This document shows positions 27,633 through 37,716 of a DNA stretch of 64,000 nt, in pieces. Numbering within the stretch: position 1 is the stretch's first letter; every line of letters starts with the position of its first letter. The DNA is from Clostridium beijerinckii HUN142. GTDB taxonomy: Bacteria > Bacillota > Clostridia > Clostridiales > Clostridiaceae. The notes beneath the pieces are model-generated. The model was not told where the DNA came from. It was given only the letters and a program-made list of their open reading frames with translations, and did no database searches. Made by a program: the position numbers and the translations under genes. Location: the NCBI RefSeq assembly GCF_000621745.1, contig NZ_KK211337.1, positions 129,876-193,875 on the forward strand. The letters run 5' to 3'.

Positions 27633-28559
27633 ATGAATATAGTATTTATGGGTACTCCTGATTTTGCAGTTCCTTCTTTGCAAAGAATGATTAAAGAGTA
27701 TAATGTTACTGCTGTCCTTACCCAACCAGATAAACCAAAGGGCAGAGGCAAGAAAATGGCGTATTCTGCAGTTAAAGAAGAAGCATTAAAACATGAAATC
27801 CCAATATACCAGCCAATAAAGCTAAAAGATGATAGAGATTTAATAGAGAAATTAAAAGAATTAAAACCAGATTTTATTATAGTAGTGGCATTTGGACAAA
27901 TTTTGACTAAGGAAGTACTGGATATACCTAAGTATGGATGTATAAATCTTCATGCATCATTACTTCCAATGTATAGAGGTGCAGCACCAATAAATTGGGC
28001 AATAATAAATGGTGAAAAGATGTCTGGAAATACTACAATGCTTATGGATGTTGGGTTAGATACAGGAGATATGATCCTTAAAGATGAAGTTGAAATTCCT
28101 AATAATATGACAGCTGGTGAATTACATGATATATTAATGAGTAGAGGAGAAGATTTACTTGTAAAAAGTATAGAAGGAATTTCTAAAGGAGATATAGTTG
28201 TAGAAAAGCAAGGGGATGAAACTTTTTATGCCAAGATGCTCGATAAGAATATTGCCAATATAAATTGGAATAAAAGTGCTGAAGAGATTCATAACCTAGT
28301 TAGAGGACTAAATCCATGGCCAATTGCTTACACTGATTATAATAAGGAAAGAATGAAGATATATGAAACAGAAGTTCTGAAAGAAAAAAGCGTCAGAGAA
28401 CCTGGTACTATCATAGATGTAAGCAAGGATGGAATAAAAGTTGCATGTAAGGAAGATGTTCTCATAATAAAAAGAGTACAGTTTCCTAATGGTAAGCCTT
28501 TGACAATAGAGCAATATATTAATGGACATGAAATAGAAAAAAATATAATTTTACAATAA
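27633..28559 (+). CDS. fmt: Methionyl-tRNA formyltransferase
   Basis: Fmt formylates initiator Met-tRNA. The 308 residues show [16 protein letters not shown], the linker [12 protein letters not shown] and the formyl-folate site [20 protein letters not shown] with [10 protein letters not shown]. The C-terminal tRNA-binding domain starts near [12 protein letters not shown]. The ribosome site is GGAGGA. It pairs with def. Confidence 0.97.
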   Translation: MNIVFMGTPDFAVPSLQRMIKEYNVTAVLTQPDKPKGRGKKMAYSAVKEEALKHEIPIYQPIKLKDDRDLIEKLKELKPDFIIVVAFGQILTKEVLDIPKYGCINLHASLLPMYRGAAPINWAIINGEKMSGNTTMLMDVGLDTGDMILKDEVEIPNNMTAGELHDILMSRGEDLLVKSIEGISKGDIVVEKQGDETFYAKMLDKNIANINWNKSAEEIHNLVRGLNPWPIAYTDYNKERMKIYETEVLKEKSVREPGTIIDVSKDGIKVACKEDVLIIKRVQFPNGKPLTIEQYINGHEIEKNIILQ

Positions 28560-28574
28560 TGGAGTTGATGTTTA

Positions 28575-29267
28575 ATGCATTTTTATCCGTTTTTTGATCC
28601 AACAATGATATTATTAGTTCCGGCTATAATAATTTCATTTTGGGCTCAATCCAAAATTAATAGTGCTTATAGTAAGTATAGCCAAGTAAGAACAATAAAT
28701 GGATATACTGGTCAACAAGTTGCAAGAATGATGTTAGATGAAGCTGGGCTGTTTGATGTTAGAATAGAATTGATAAATTCAAAGCTTGGAGATCATTATG
28801 ATCCTGCAAGTAAAATCCTTAGACTATCCCCAGAAGTATATTCAGGTGGATCTATTTCTTCAGCAGGCATAGCTGCCCATGAGGTTGGGCACGCATTGCA
28901 GCATAAAGAAAGGTATGCTCCATTAGTAATAAGAAATTCCATTGTGCCAATTGTAAATATTGGCTCAAATGTATCATGGATGTTATTCTTTGTTGGGATA
29001 TTATTAGGCTTTAAGGGATTAACTACACTAGGAATAATTTTATTTTCTGGAGTGGTGATTTTTCAGCTAATAACATTACCAGTAGAGTTTGATGCATCAA
29101 CTAGGGCTTTAAATATATTAAAGTCAAGAGGAATATTATATGGTGACGAAACTAAAAGTGCACAAAAGGTTTTAGATGCAGCAGCAATGACATATGTAGC
29201 TGCAACGTTAATGGCAGTATCACAATTAATAAGATTAATTGCTATAAGCAATAGAAGAAATGATTAA
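28575..29267 (+). CDS. YugP-family membrane zinc metallopeptidase
   Basis: A 230-residue membrane protein with the zinc-protease motif AAHEVGHALQH and a second metal-ligand stretch (LPVEFDASTRALNILKSRGIL). Hydrophobic segments are at the N-terminus (IILLVPAIIISFW region) and about 125-165. The family, also named DUF2268-like or YugP, is common in this fmt-rsmB position in Firmicutes; its substrate is not known. It lies 15 bases after fmt and 15 before rsmB. Confidence 0.88.
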   Translation: MHFYPFFDPTMILLVPAIIISFWAQSKINSAYSKYSQVRTINGYTGQQVARMMLDEAGLFDVRIELINSKLGDHYDPASKILRLSPEVYSGGSISSAGIAAHEVGHALQHKERYAPLVIRNSIVPIVNIGSNVSWMLFFVGILLGFKGLTTLGIILFSGVVIFQLITLPVEFDASTRALNILKSRGILYGDETKSAQKVLDAAAMTYVAATLMAVSQLIRLIAISNRRND

Positions 29268-29282
29268 GTAAAGAGGTAGCGT

Positions 29283-30602
29283 ATGAATTGTAGAAAATTA
29301 GCAGTAAAGATATTAGGTAGAGTCTTAAATGAAGGGGCTTACTCTAATATAGTATTAGCAAAAGAGTTAAATGAATCAGAATTAAGCGATAAAGATAAAG
29401 CATTATTAACTGAAATTGTATATGGAGTTTTAAGAAGAAAAAAAACGTTAGACATTATAATTTCAAACTTTATCAAAGATATTAAGTTAATGAACAAAGA
29501 TATTTTAAACATTTTAAGAGTAGCAATATACCAAATGAACTTTTTGGATAAAATACCTAGTTATGCTGCTTGCAACGAAGCAGTAGAAGAAGCAAAAGAA
29601 ATATCTGAAAATGACTCGAAATTAGTAAATGGAATACTTAGAAATTTTACGAAAAATCCTGATGATATTGAAGTTTTAGGGAATAAAATCGATGAATATG
29701 CTTATAAGTTTTCATTTGAACCTTGGATGATAAGACTTTTAATAAAACAATATGGTGAAAATGTGTCAAAGAAAATAATGTCTGGATTAAATGCAGTTCC
29801 ACAAGTAAGTGTTAGAGTAAATGAAATTAAAGCAGACTATGATGATGTTTTTGAAAAATTAGAAGAACTTGAATATGAGGTTGAAGAAGGTTCTATTTGT
29901 CCAGAAGCAATTTGCATAAAAGGTGGTAAATCTATAGAAAATAATCCACTATTCCAAGAAGGTAAGATCACAGTTCAAGATGAAAGCGCAATGATCATAG
30001 CACCATTATTAGAATTGGAAGAAGGAATGATAGTTACAGATTTGTGTAGTGCACCTGGTGGTAAAACTACGCATATAGCTGAAATACTTCAAAACACTGG
30101 AAAAGTATTGGCTTACGATCTTCATGAGTCTAAACTTGGATTAATAAAAGAAAATTGTGAAAGATTAGGTATAACTAATGTTGAAGTTAATACAAGTGAT
30201 GCAACTAAATTAAACCCAGATTTAATAGCATCTAGTGATAGAATTTTAATAGATGTTCCTTGCTCAGGACTTGGAATTATAAGAAAGAAGCCGGAAATAA
30301 AATGGAACAAAACAAGAAATGATTTAAGAGAAATTATAAAAGTTCAAAGAGATATAATGGAATGTGCATGGATGTATTTAAAAGATGATGGAATAATGAT
30401 ATATTCAACTTGTACATTAAATAAAGAAGAAAATGAAGAAAATATTGAGTGGTTTGTTAGCAGACATAAAGACTGTAGCGTGAAAAGGATCTTTATTGGT
30501 AAACAAGATAACTTAGTATACAATAGAGATGGTTCTCTAACTATTATGCCAAATGAAAACATGGATGGATTCTTTGTGACTAAATTAGAAAAAAGACAAT
30601 AG
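29283..30602 (+). CDS. rsmB: 16S rRNA m5C967 methyltransferase RsmB
   Basis: RsmB methylates C967 of 16S rRNA. The N-terminal NusB-like domain (about 1-140) contains LLTEIVYGVLRRKKTLD. The Rossmann methyltransferase domain has LCSAPGGKTTHIAE for S-adenosylmethionine, the PCS motif DVPCSGLGIIRKKPEIKW and the catalytic cysteine in YSTCTLNKEENEEN. It is 439 residues and cotranscribed with fmt upstream and rlmN downstream. Confidence 0.95.
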   Translation: MNCRKLAVKILGRVLNEGAYSNIVLAKELNESELSDKDKALLTEIVYGVLRRKKTLDIIISNFIKDIKLMNKDILNILRVAIYQMNFLDKIPSYAACNEAVEEAKEISENDSKLVNGILRNFTKNPDDIEVLGNKIDEYAYKFSFEPWMIRLLIKQYGENVSKKIMSGLNAVPQVSVRVNEIKADYDDVFEKLEELEYEVEEGSICPEAICIKGGKSIENNPLFQEGKITVQDESAMIIAPLLELEEGMIVTDLCSAPGGKTTHIAEILQNTGKVLAYDLHESKLGLIKENCERLGITNVEVNTSDATKLNPDLIASSDRILIDVPCSGLGIIRKKPEIKWNKTRNDLREIIKVQRDIMECAWMYLKDDGIMIYSTCTLNKEENEENIEWFVSRHKDCSVKRIFIGKQDNLVYNRDGSLTIMPNENMDGFFVTKLEKRQ

Positions 30603-30613
30603 TAGGTGAATAA

Positions 30614-31666
30614 ATGAACAATTTGCTAGATTTTACTTTGGAAGAACTTAAAGCATGGATGAAGGAAAATGGTGAAAGTGCATTTAGAGGTCAACAAATA
30701 TTATCATGGATTTATAAAGGTGTTAAAGAATTCGATGATATGAAGAATATACCAAAGCCATTAGTACACAAACTAAAAGAAAATTTTTTTGTAGGCATGC
30801 CAAAGATAATAGAAGTATATAAATCTAATATAGATGGTACAGAAAAATTCTTGTTAGGATTTACGGATGGAAATTTAATAGAATCTGTACTAATGAGATA
30901 TAAGCATGGAAATTCCATATGCATATCCACTCAAGTTGGGTGTGCAATGGGATGTAAATTTTGCGCATCTACAATTGAAGGTAAAGTTAGAAATCTTACA
31001 ACTGGAGAAATTTTATCGCAAATTATGGTTGTTCAAGATTATATCAATGAGAGAATTTCTAATATTGTATTAATGGGAAGTGGTGAACCACTTGATAATT
31101 ATAATAATGTTATAAAGTTTTTAGAAATAGTTTCTGCTGAATATGGATTAAATATTGGGCAGAGACATATAACATTATCTACTTGTGGAATTGTACCAAA
31201 GATATACGAATTAGCAGATAAGGAGCTCAGCATAACCGTAGCTATATCATTACATGCATTTAGCGATGATAAGAGAAAAGAGATTATGCCTATAGCTAAT
31301 AGGTATAGCATTGAGGAAATATTAGAAGCTTGTAGATATTATATAAGTAAGACTAATAGGAGAATCACATTTGAGTATGCACTAGTGAAAGACGTGAATG
31401 ATGGCAGAGAGGATGCAAAAGCATTAGGTAAATTATTAAAAGGTATGCTTTGCCATGTTAATTTGATACCAGTAAATGAAATAAAGGAAAATACATATAA
31501 GAGGTCTTCAAAAAAGGCGATAGAAGATTTTTCAGAAATACTAAAAAATCATGGAATAGAAGTTACTACAAGACGTGAAATGGGAAGTGACATTAATGCA
31601 GCATGTGGACAACTTAGAAGAAGTTACATAAATACCCAAGAAATAGAGGGGAGAGTAAAATGGTAG
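30614..31666 (+). CDS. rlmN: Dual-specificity 23S rRNA/tRNA m2A methyltransferase RlmN
   Basis: RlmN is a radical-SAM enzyme that methylates A2503 of 23S rRNA and A37 of some tRNAs. The cluster motif is [11 protein letters not shown] (CX3CX2C). [12 protein letters not shown] and the C-terminal cysteine in INAACGQLR complete the set of catalytic features. At 350 residues it is of normal length. Its 3' end overlaps prpC by seven bases. Confidence 0.96.
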   Translation: MNNLLDFTLEELKAWMKENGESAFRGQQILSWIYKGVKEFDDMKNIPKPLVHKLKENFFVGMPKIIEVYKSNIDGTEKFLLGFTDGNLIESVLMRYKHGNSICISTQVGCAMGCKFCASTIEGKVRNLTTGEILSQIMVVQDYINERISNIVLMGSGEPLDNYNNVIKFLEIVSAEYGLNIGQRHITLSTCGIVPKIYELADKELSITVAISLHAFSDDKRKEIMPIANRYSIEEILEACRYYISKTNRRITFEYALVKDVNDGREDAKALGKLLKGMLCHVNLIPVNEIKENTYKRSSKKAIEDFSEILKNHGIEVTTRREMGSDINAACGQLRRSYINTQEIEGRVKW

Positions 31667-32379
31667 GTTTAGTTAGTGATGTTGGGTTAAGGCGAACATT
31701 AAATGAAGACTCTGCTTCGTATTTAGAGAAAGAAGAATTTAAGATTTATGTAGTTGCAGATGGCATGGGTGGACATAATGCGGGAGAAGTTGCTAGTCAA
31801 ATGGCTGCAACGAATATTGTTGATTATATAAAAGAAAAATTTTCTTCTAGTAGAGTAGAAAATTTACTTGTAGAAGCTATAGAAAAAGTAAATAAAGATA
31901 TATTTACTTTTTCTAACACTAGCGAAAATTTAAGTGGAATGGGAACTACTGTTACAACCTGTTTTATGACTAAAAATTTTATACAGGTTGCAAATGTAGG
32001 TGATAGTTGTTGTTTTGCAGTTAAAAATAATGAGATTAAAAAGATTACTAAAGATCATTCTTTAGTACAAGAACTTGTTGATATTGGGAGTATAAGTGAA
32101 AAAGAGGCGGAAAATCACCCTAAGAAGAATATTATTACGAGAGCATTAGGAACTAGTATTAATGTAAATGTAGATGTATTTCAATTAAAGAACAGTGAAT
32201 ATGATTTTTACATATTGTGTTCAGATGGATTGACAAATGAATTAACTAAAGAAGAGATTCTACAAGTCGTCACTGAGGAAGAAAGTTATGTAAATATTGC
32301 TAATAAACTTGTATACTTGGCAAAGAAAAACGGTGGCAGAGATAATATAACAGTATTGTTGTTTGGAGGAGAGATGTAG
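31660..32379 (+). CDS. prpC: PP2C-type serine/threonine phosphatase PrpC (Stp)
   Basis: This phosphatase reverses phosphorylation by the PASTA kinase encoded next. The 239 residues show the PP2C metal-binding signatures [35 protein letters not shown] and the closing [10 protein letters not shown]. It overlaps rlmN by seven bases and its stop codon lies one base before the prkC ATG. The prpC-prkC-rsgA-rpe-thiN order is conserved in Firmicutes. Confidence 0.96.
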   Translation: MVGLVSDVGLRRTLNEDSASYLEKEEFKIYVVADGMGGHNAGEVASQMAATNIVDYIKEKFSSSRVENLLVEAIEKVNKDIFTFSNTSENLSGMGTTVTTCFMTKNFIQVANVGDSCCFAVKNNEIKKITKDHSLVQELVDIGSISEKEAENHPKKNIITRALGTSINVNVDVFQLKNSEYDFYILCSDGLTNELTKEEILQVVTEEESYVNIANKLVYLAKKNGGRDNITVLLFGGEM

Positions 32380-32380
32380 T

Positions 32381-34333
32381 ATGGATGGAATTGTACTTGG
32401 AAACAGATACGAGTTGTTAGAAAAAATAGGAGAAGGCGGAATGTCAGAAGTATTTAAGGCTAGATGCAATAAATTAAACAGATTTGTTGCAGTTAAAATA
32501 CTTAAGAAGGAACTTTGCGACAATCCTGATATTGTAGAAAAATTTAAAGGTGAAGCAACAGCTGTTGCAGCTTTGTCTGACAATAACATAGTAAACATAC
32601 TTGATGTAGGAACACAGGATGATATAAATTACATTGTAATGGAATATGTTAAGGGAAAAACTCTAAAGGATATTATAAAACAAGTTGGAAAAATGAATTA
32701 TGAAACGGCTATATCAGTTGCAATTCAGATAGCTAAAGCTTTGGATTGCGCACATAGAAATAATATAATCCATAGAGATGTAAAGCCACAAAATATTCTA
32801 GTAACAGAAGATGGAGTTATGAAGGTAACTGATTTTGGAATAGCAAAATCATCGAATTCTGAAACTATTACAAATACTAGTACAATAATGGGATCTGCCC
32901 ATTATCTTTCTCCAGAACAAGCAAAAGGAAATTTTATTGACTGTAGAACTGATCTATATTCATTAGGAGTTGTATTATATGAAATGGTTACTGGAAATCT
33001 CCCATTCCAAGCAGATACTGCTGTAACTATAGCTTTAAAACATCTTCAAGAAGAAGTTGTTCCGCCAAAAAGTATCAATTCCAAAATTCCTGAGAGTTTA
33101 AATCAATTAATTTTAAAAGCAATGCAAAAAGAACCTGTTAAGAGATATCAGACTGCTAAGGAAATGATCTCAGATCTCCAAAAAATAAAAGATGATCCTA
33201 ATGCCAAGATAGATAAAGAAGATGACAATGATCATACAATAATAATGTCAGCTGTAACTGAACAGATATTAAAGCAAGAGGAAAAGCTGCCTAATAAAAA
33301 AGATGACGACTATGAAGATGAAGACGATGATGATTATTACTACGAAGACGATGAAGATGAAAAAGGCAGTAGAATAAACAAGAAGAGAATAATGAAAATA
33401 ACGATGGGAGTAGTTTTAGCATTACTGTTAATAGTTTTAGGTGTTGCAGCGTTTAAAATGATTAGTTCTGCTACTGCTAACGGTAAAGAAGTTCAAGTTC
33501 CCGACATAGTAGGAAAAAATGTAGATGATGGAAAGAAAGCACTTGACGCTTTAAATCTAGTTTTAGTAGAAGGTGGAACTGAGGCGAGTGATCAGCCAGA
33601 AGGAACGATTCTTAAAATGAATCCAGATGCTGGAACTAAAGTTAAGGAAAAAAGTCAGATTAGGGTCATTGTAAGTGGAGGAGCAACAAAACTTAAGATG
33701 CCTGATTTGAAGGAGTATGATATAGATACAGCAACTACTATTTTAAAATCTTTTGGACTTAAAATTAGTGACAAAAGTGAAGATTTCAGTGATAGTGTAC
33801 CAGAAGGACAAATAATAAGTCAAACTCCTAAAAAAGATACTGAGGTAACAGCAGATGATAAAATAACAGTTGTTGTAAGTAAAGGGCCGAAAGTTAAGAC
33901 GACAAAAGTACCTAGTGTAGTGGGTAAAGACCAAGATACAGCTACAGGTGCATTACAAGATGCTGGTTTACAAGTATCTGTAAATTCCCAAGAAACACAA
34001 GATGAAAGTCAAAATGGTAAAGTTTTAAAACAAACAGGAGAAGGCAATAGAGTAGAGCAAGGAACTACAATTGTTATAACAGTTGGTAAATATGTTGCAA
34101 AACAAGATCCGCCTGTAACTAATAATCCTACCCAAGGAAATACTAAGCCAGGTGGAAGCGGAAGTACTCCTGATAAAAATTCCGGAGGAACAGGAACAGG
34201 TAGTGGTACTACTACCGATACACCAGGAAAGACTAATACGCCAGGTACAACTAACCCTACAGGTCCATGGGATGATACAAATAATAGCCAAAACAATACC
34301 CAAACTAAAACATCAAATCAAAATCATCAATAA
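32381..34333 (+). CDS. prkC: Membrane Ser/Thr kinase with PASTA domains (PrkC/Stk1)
   Basis: PrkC senses muropeptides and cell-wall precursors through its outer PASTA repeats and phosphorylates cytoplasmic targets. The kinase domain (about 1-270) has GEGGMSEVF, HRDVKPQN and DFGIAKS. An unusually acidic juxtamembrane run of Asp, Glu and Tyr (about 305-330) precedes one membrane helix (about 345-365). Three PASTA domains follow, then a Gly/Thr/Pro/Asn-rich tail of roughly 75 residues with no fold. The ATG at 32381 lies seven bases after GGAGGAGAG; the frame is open to 32363, inside prpC. In Bacillus the enzyme also affects spore germination. Confidence 0.95.
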   Translation: MDGIVLGNRYELLEKIGEGGMSEVFKARCNKLNRFVAVKILKKELCDNPDIVEKFKGEATAVAALSDNNIVNILDVGTQDDINYIVMEYVKGKTLKDIIKQVGKMNYETAISVAIQIAKALDCAHRNNIIHRDVKPQNILVTEDGVMKVTDFGIAKSSNSETITNTSTIMGSAHYLSPEQAKGNFIDCRTDLYSLGVVLYEMVTGNLPFQADTAVTIALKHLQEEVVPPKSINSKIPESLNQLILKAMQKEPVKRYQTAKEMISDLQKIKDDPNAKIDKEDDNDHTIIMSAVTEQILKQEEKLPNKKDDDYEDEDDDDYYYEDDEDEKGSRINKKRIMKITMGVVLALLLIVLGVAAFKMISSATANGKEVQVPDIVGKNVDDGKKALDALNLVLVEGGTEASDQPEGTILKMNPDAGTKVKEKSQIRVIVSGGATKLKMPDLKEYDIDTATTILKSFGLKISDKSEDFSDSVPEGQIISQTPKKDTEVTADDKITVVVSKGPKVKTTKVPSVVGKDQDTATGALQDAGLQVSVNSQETQDESQNGKVLKQTGEGNRVEQGTTIVITVGKYVAKQDPPVTNNPTQGNTKPGGSGSTPDKNSGGTGTGSGTTTDTPGKTNTPGTTNPTGPWDDTNNSQNNTQTKTSNQNHQ

Positions 34334-34340
34334 TAAAGCA

Positions 34341-34372
34341 AGGAGAGGTTGATAAAAACCTCTCCTTCTATG
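34341..34372 (+). terminator. Terminator after prkC
   Basis: AGGAGAGGTT and AACCTCTCCT form a perfect 10-bp stem around GATAAA, followed by a short T/C stretch. The remaining 230 bases up to rsgA are AT-rich with nothing else recognised. Confidence 0.8.
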
Positions 34373-34600
34373 ATATATTTGTATTTGATCTACATTAAAT
34401 CACTAAAAAGAAAATATAATATGATAGAAAATATTAATTAAAAAAGCTTGATATATATTGCAATTGAATTTGCCACATTCTAGTTATATTTGAGCAATTA
34501 GCTTACTATAATTTTGAATGTAAATATATTATTGCGGTGTATATATTGATATTGTATGGAAAAATATTAAAATTTATTTTATAAGTTATGGAGGAAAATT

Positions 34601-35473
34601 ATGAATGGAAAAATAATAAAGGGTATAGGAGGCTTTTATTATATTAAGACAGATGAAGGCTTAATAGAATGTAAAGCTAGGGGGAAATTTAGGCATAAAG
34701 ACATAAAGCCTATGGTAGGGGATGATGTTACAATTAAGATGGAGAATGGAAAAGGCGTTATTGAAGAGATACATACAAGAAAATCTCAATTGATTAGACC
34801 TACTGTATCAAATGTTTCTTTAGCATTTGTTGTTTTCGCAGTTAGAAATCCAGACATAAATTTTGATTTGTTAAATAAGTTTTTAATTCTATGTGAATAT
34901 AATAACATTGAGGTTATAGTTTGTTTAAATAAAATAGATTTAGTATCAGAAGAGGAAAGAGAAGAAATAAAAAAGCGAATAAATGTCATAGGTTATGAGG
35001 TTCTCTTTATAAATGCTAAAAAAGGAATAGGAATAGAGAGATTAGAAGAAAAAATTAGAGGAAATATAACAGTTTTTTGTGGACCATCAGGAGCAGGAAA
35101 GTCAACATTAATAAATAAACTTTCAAATAAAGAACATATGGAAACTGGAAATGTTAGTGAGAAGATTGGAAGAGGAAAGCATACTACAAGGCATAGTGAG
35201 TTAATTGATGTAGCAGATGGATATATTGTTGATACTCCAGGATTTTCTACACTTGAAATAAAAGATTTAATGGATAAAAATTCTTTAAAATATTGTTTTC
35301 CTGAATTTACACAGTATAATGATAAGTGTAAATATAGGGGGTGTTTACACTATAAAGAACCAAATTGTGCTCTAAAAGAGGCTGTAGAAAGCGAAGAAGT
35401 CAATAGATATAGGTATGAATTTTATATAAGAGCATTGGAAGAAATAATTGAGGAGGAAAAAAATAAATGGTAA
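34601..35473 (+). CDS. rsgA: Ribosome small-subunit-dependent GTPase RsgA
   Basis: RsgA checks late maturation of the 30S subunit. The 290 residues have an N-terminal OB fold, then a circularly permuted GTPase domain with the G4 motif NKID before the P-loop [12 protein letters not shown] and G3 DTPGF. The C-terminal zinc finger is [16 protein letters not shown]. Its end overlaps rpe by seven bases. Confidence 0.96.
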   Translation: MNGKIIKGIGGFYYIKTDEGLIECKARGKFRHKDIKPMVGDDVTIKMENGKGVIEEIHTRKSQLIRPTVSNVSLAFVVFAVRNPDINFDLLNKFLILCEYNNIEVIVCLNKIDLVSEEEREEIKKRINVIGYEVLFINAKKGIGIERLEEKIRGNITVFCGPSGAGKSTLINKLSNKEHMETGNVSEKIGRGKHTTRHSELIDVADGYIVDTPGFSTLEIKDLMDKNSLKYCFPEFTQYNDKCKYRGCLHYKEPNCALKEAVESEEVNRYRYEFYIRALEEIIEEEKNKW

Positions 35474-36111
35474 AGATCGCACCATCAATATTATCAGCAG
35501 ATTTTTCAAAGTTAGGAGAAGACATAGAAAGAATAGATAAGGGAGGAGCAGATTTTATTCATATAGATGTAATGGATGGGTCTTTTGTTCCTAATATATC
35601 TTTTGGATTACCAGTTATAAAGTCTATTAGAAATAGAACAAAAAAGGTATTTGACGTTCATTTAATGATAAATAATCCATCAAATTACATAGATGCTTTT
35701 ATAGAGGCTGGAGCTGATATAATCACAATCCATCATGAGGCAGATAAACATATAGATAGAACAATTAATTATATTAAATCAAAAGGAAAAAAAGCCGCAG
35801 TTTCTTTAAATCCAGGAACTCCAACAAGCGTATTGAAAGATTTAATACCAAGTCTGGATATGGTCTTGATAATGTCTGTTAACCCAGGATTTGGTGGACA
35901 GAAATTTATATCTTATTCTTTGGATAAGATCAGAGAGATAAAAGAACTTAGTGATAGATTAAATCCAGAGCTTTTAATAGAAGTCGATGGAGGTATTGAT
36001 AAGACAAATGTTAAATCTGTCATAGAAGCAGGCGCAAATGTAATTGTTGCAGGTTCAGCAGTATTTAATGGTGGAGAAATTAACGAGAATATAAAAGCTC
36101 TAAGGGGGTAA
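35467..36111 (+). CDS. rpe: Ribulose-phosphate 3-epimerase
   Basis: Rpe interconverts ribulose 5-phosphate and xylulose 5-phosphate. The TIM-barrel motifs [40 protein letters not shown] and VDGGI are all present in 214 residues. It is coupled to rsgA by overlap and followed after four bases by thiN. Confidence 0.97.
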   Translation: MVKIAPSILSADFSKLGEDIERIDKGGADFIHIDVMDGSFVPNISFGLPVIKSIRNRTKKVFDVHLMINNPSNYIDAFIEAGADIITIHHEADKHIDRTINYIKSKGKKAAVSLNPGTPTSVLKDLIPSLDMVLIMSVNPGFGGQKFISYSLDKIREIKELSDRLNPELLIEVDGGIDKTNVKSVIEAGANVIVAGSAVFNGGEINENIKALRG

Positions 36112-36115
36112 TAAT

Positions 36116-36751
36116 TTGAATGTTGCAATTGTAACTGGAGGAAACCCACCTTCAGAAAAGTTACTAAGGGAATATATTAGTAAAGTGGAGTTTATAATAG
36201 CAGCTGATAAGGGAAGTGAATGCCTTTATAACTATAATATTATTCCGGACTTGCTTTTAGGGGATTTTGATTCGGCAAAAAGGGAAATTTTAGACACTAT
36301 GAAGTTAAAGGTTAAGGAAGTTTTGGAATTTCAACCAGAGAAAGATTATACTGACACTGAAATTGCAGTTATGGAAGCAATAAAAAGAGGTGCAAAAAAA
36401 ATATATTTATTTGGGGCGACTGGAACTAGAATGGATCATACGCTAGGAAATATAGGCCTTATGCTAACTACGAAAAAAAAGGGCGCTCATTTAGAAATAT
36501 TGGATGACAATAATAGACTTTACCTTGGAGAACATAAAATGAGGCTATATGGCCAATATGGTGAGAATATATCATTTCATGCACTAAGTGATAAAGTAAG
36601 TAAACTTGAAATTAGTGGAGGTAAATATAATCTGCCAAGTTATGATTTGGGGTTATTAGATCCGCGAGCTATATGTAATGAATTTATTGATACGCCAATA
36701 GATATAACATATGAAGAAGGGGAGTTATTAGTTATTCATTCTATAGATTAA
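36116..36751 (+). CDS. thiN: Thiamine pyrophosphokinase
   Basis: ThiN converts thiamine to thiamine diphosphate. The 211 residues carry AADKGSECLYNYNIIPDLLLGDFDS, QPEKDYTDTEIAV and GATGTRMDHTLGN, all family marks. The start is a TTG ten bases after AAGGGGG; no in-frame ATG is nearer. It closes the rsgA-rpe-thiN set and precedes spoVM, as in Bacillus. Confidence 0.94.
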   Translation: MNVAIVTGGNPPSEKLLREYISKVEFIIAADKGSECLYNYNIIPDLLLGDFDSAKREILDTMKLKVKEVLEFQPEKDYTDTEIAVMEAIKRGAKKIYLFGATGTRMDHTLGNIGLMLTTKKKGAHLEILDDNNRLYLGEHKMRLYGQYGENISFHALSDKVSKLEISGGKYNLPSYDLGLLDPRAICNEFIDTPIDITYEEGELLVIHSID

Positions 36752-36886
36752 ATATTCATGAACTTATTAAAATATTTTTTATATTTAAAAGTGGAACATT
36801 TTGAGCAGTAACTGAATATTAATATAATAAGACGGATTAAATTTTCATTTTAATTTTGAACGTATTAATAGTTAGGAGGATTCATA

Positions 36887-36958
36887 ATGAAAATAATAGC
36901 TTTTAAATTACCTAAGTTTCTATCTAATATAATAAAGTTCTTTAGAAAAAAAAGCTAG
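36887..36958 (+). CDS. spoVM: Stage V sporulation protein M (SpoVM), 23 residues
   Basis: A tiny gene after a clear TTAGGAGGA ribosome site. The product starts MKIIAFKLPKFLSNIIKFF and ends with a basic RKKS. The FKLPKFLSNI segment matches the B. subtilis SpoVM core (IKLPKFLGGI), with the proline that shapes its amphipathic helix. SpoVM recognises the convex forespore membrane and anchors SpoIVA. Its position between thiN and rpmB is the conserved one, and SpoIVA is in the same window. At three residues shorter than the Bacillus protein (26) it is within the expected range. Confidence 0.93.
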   Translation: MKIIAFKLPKFLSNIIKFFRKKS

Positions 36959-37000
36959 AGTACATAAGGTATAGTTTAGTTTTAGGCTTTCTAAATAGCT

Positions 37001-37165
37001 TTAGGCATAATCAAAAAAATAACAAGTCCATCTGCCAAGCCTATTTTCCATCATGCTTCATCAACAGATTGCACTAATAGGCTCGCTATGAGCCCAATCT
37101 GCTTCTTCGCCTGATGAAAAATAATCATGGCATTTTAGACTCGTTATTTTCTTTCATATGCCTTA
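37001..37165. repeat. Foldback repeat, copy 2 (short form)
   Basis: A 165-bp element with inverted ends: TTAGGCATAATCAAAAAAAT on the left, TAAGGCATATGAAAGAAAAT read from the right. Inside, TATTTTCCATC pairs with GATGAAAAATA, AGATTG pairs with CAATCT, and GGCTC pairs with GAGCC at the tip. It matches copy 1 (20363-20597) in both outer parts and lacks the 70-bp central insert. It lies between spoVM and the rpmB terminator. Confidence 0.8.
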
Positions 37166-37170
37166 AAAAT

Positions 37171-37204
37171 AAAAAATGCAATTGGGATAACAATTGCATT
37201 TTTT
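37171..37204. terminator. Bidirectional terminator between copy 2 and rpmB
   Basis: AAAAAATGCAATT and AATTGCATTTTTT form a perfect 13-bp stem around GGGATAAC, with A and T runs at both ends, so it can work for rpmB on the minus strand and for the spoVM transcript on the plus strand. Confidence 0.85.
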
Positions 37205-37213
37205 ATTATGAAC

Positions 37214-37405
37214 TTATATTGCTCTTTGAACCTTTCCAGATCTAAGGCATCTTGTACATACATGAACAGTTTTTGGTGTTCCGTTAACTAAAGCTTTTAC
37301 TTTCTTTATGTTAGGAGCCCAAGTTCTCTTTGATTGACGATGTGAATGGCTATAGCTTACTCCAGCTACAACACCCTTATCACAAATTTCGCATCTTCTT
37401 GCCAT
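37214..37405 (-). CDS. rpmB: Ribosomal protein L28
   Basis: L28 is a late 50S assembly protein. The 63 residues start MARRCEICDKG and end VCTRCLRSGKVQRAI, so two CxxC pairs form the zinc-binding (C+) version. It has AAGGAGGTG upstream and lies convergent to spoVM and divergent from asp23, the same odd orientation seen in B. subtilis. Confidence 0.97.
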   Translation of the reverse strand: MARRCEICDKGVVAGVSYSHSHRQSKRTWAPNIKKVKALVNGTPKTVHVCTRCLRSGKVQRAI

Positions 37406-37459
37406 TAGAAAACACCTCCTTATATTCCAAAGATAATCATCTTCAATAGGACAGTGTAA

Positions 37460-37488
37460 ATTATATCATAGGAAAATATAATAGGCAA
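37460..37488 (-). promoter_or_regulatory. SigmaA promoter of rpmB
   Basis: On the minus strand, TTGCCT (37488-37483), a 17-bp spacer and a perfect TATAAT (37465-37460) preceded by TGA (extended -10). It lies 55 bases before the rpmB start. Confidence 0.8.
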
Positions 37489-37716
37489 GATAAATTATTA
37501 ATATAAATTAAAAATTATGTATTGCAGTTAATATAGGGTTCTGCAATGAGAGTGAAACTTATGTGAATCTCTGCCGAAATAGGGCATATATTTGTTCCAT
37601 AGGACTATAAAAATTTTGATCTCAATTATGTTTTAAACCCTTTCTCTAGGGAAAGACTTTATAGAGATAGCTATTTAAATATAGAGAAATACTTTTATCC
37701 TTAGTTAGAAGTTTTT

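Noticed and set aside
34009-34352. Three open frames of 66-95 residues on both strands at the end of prkC
   Set aside because: They are produced by the low-complexity Gly/Thr/Pro-rich codons of the PrkC tail; none has a ribosome site or a recognisable domain.
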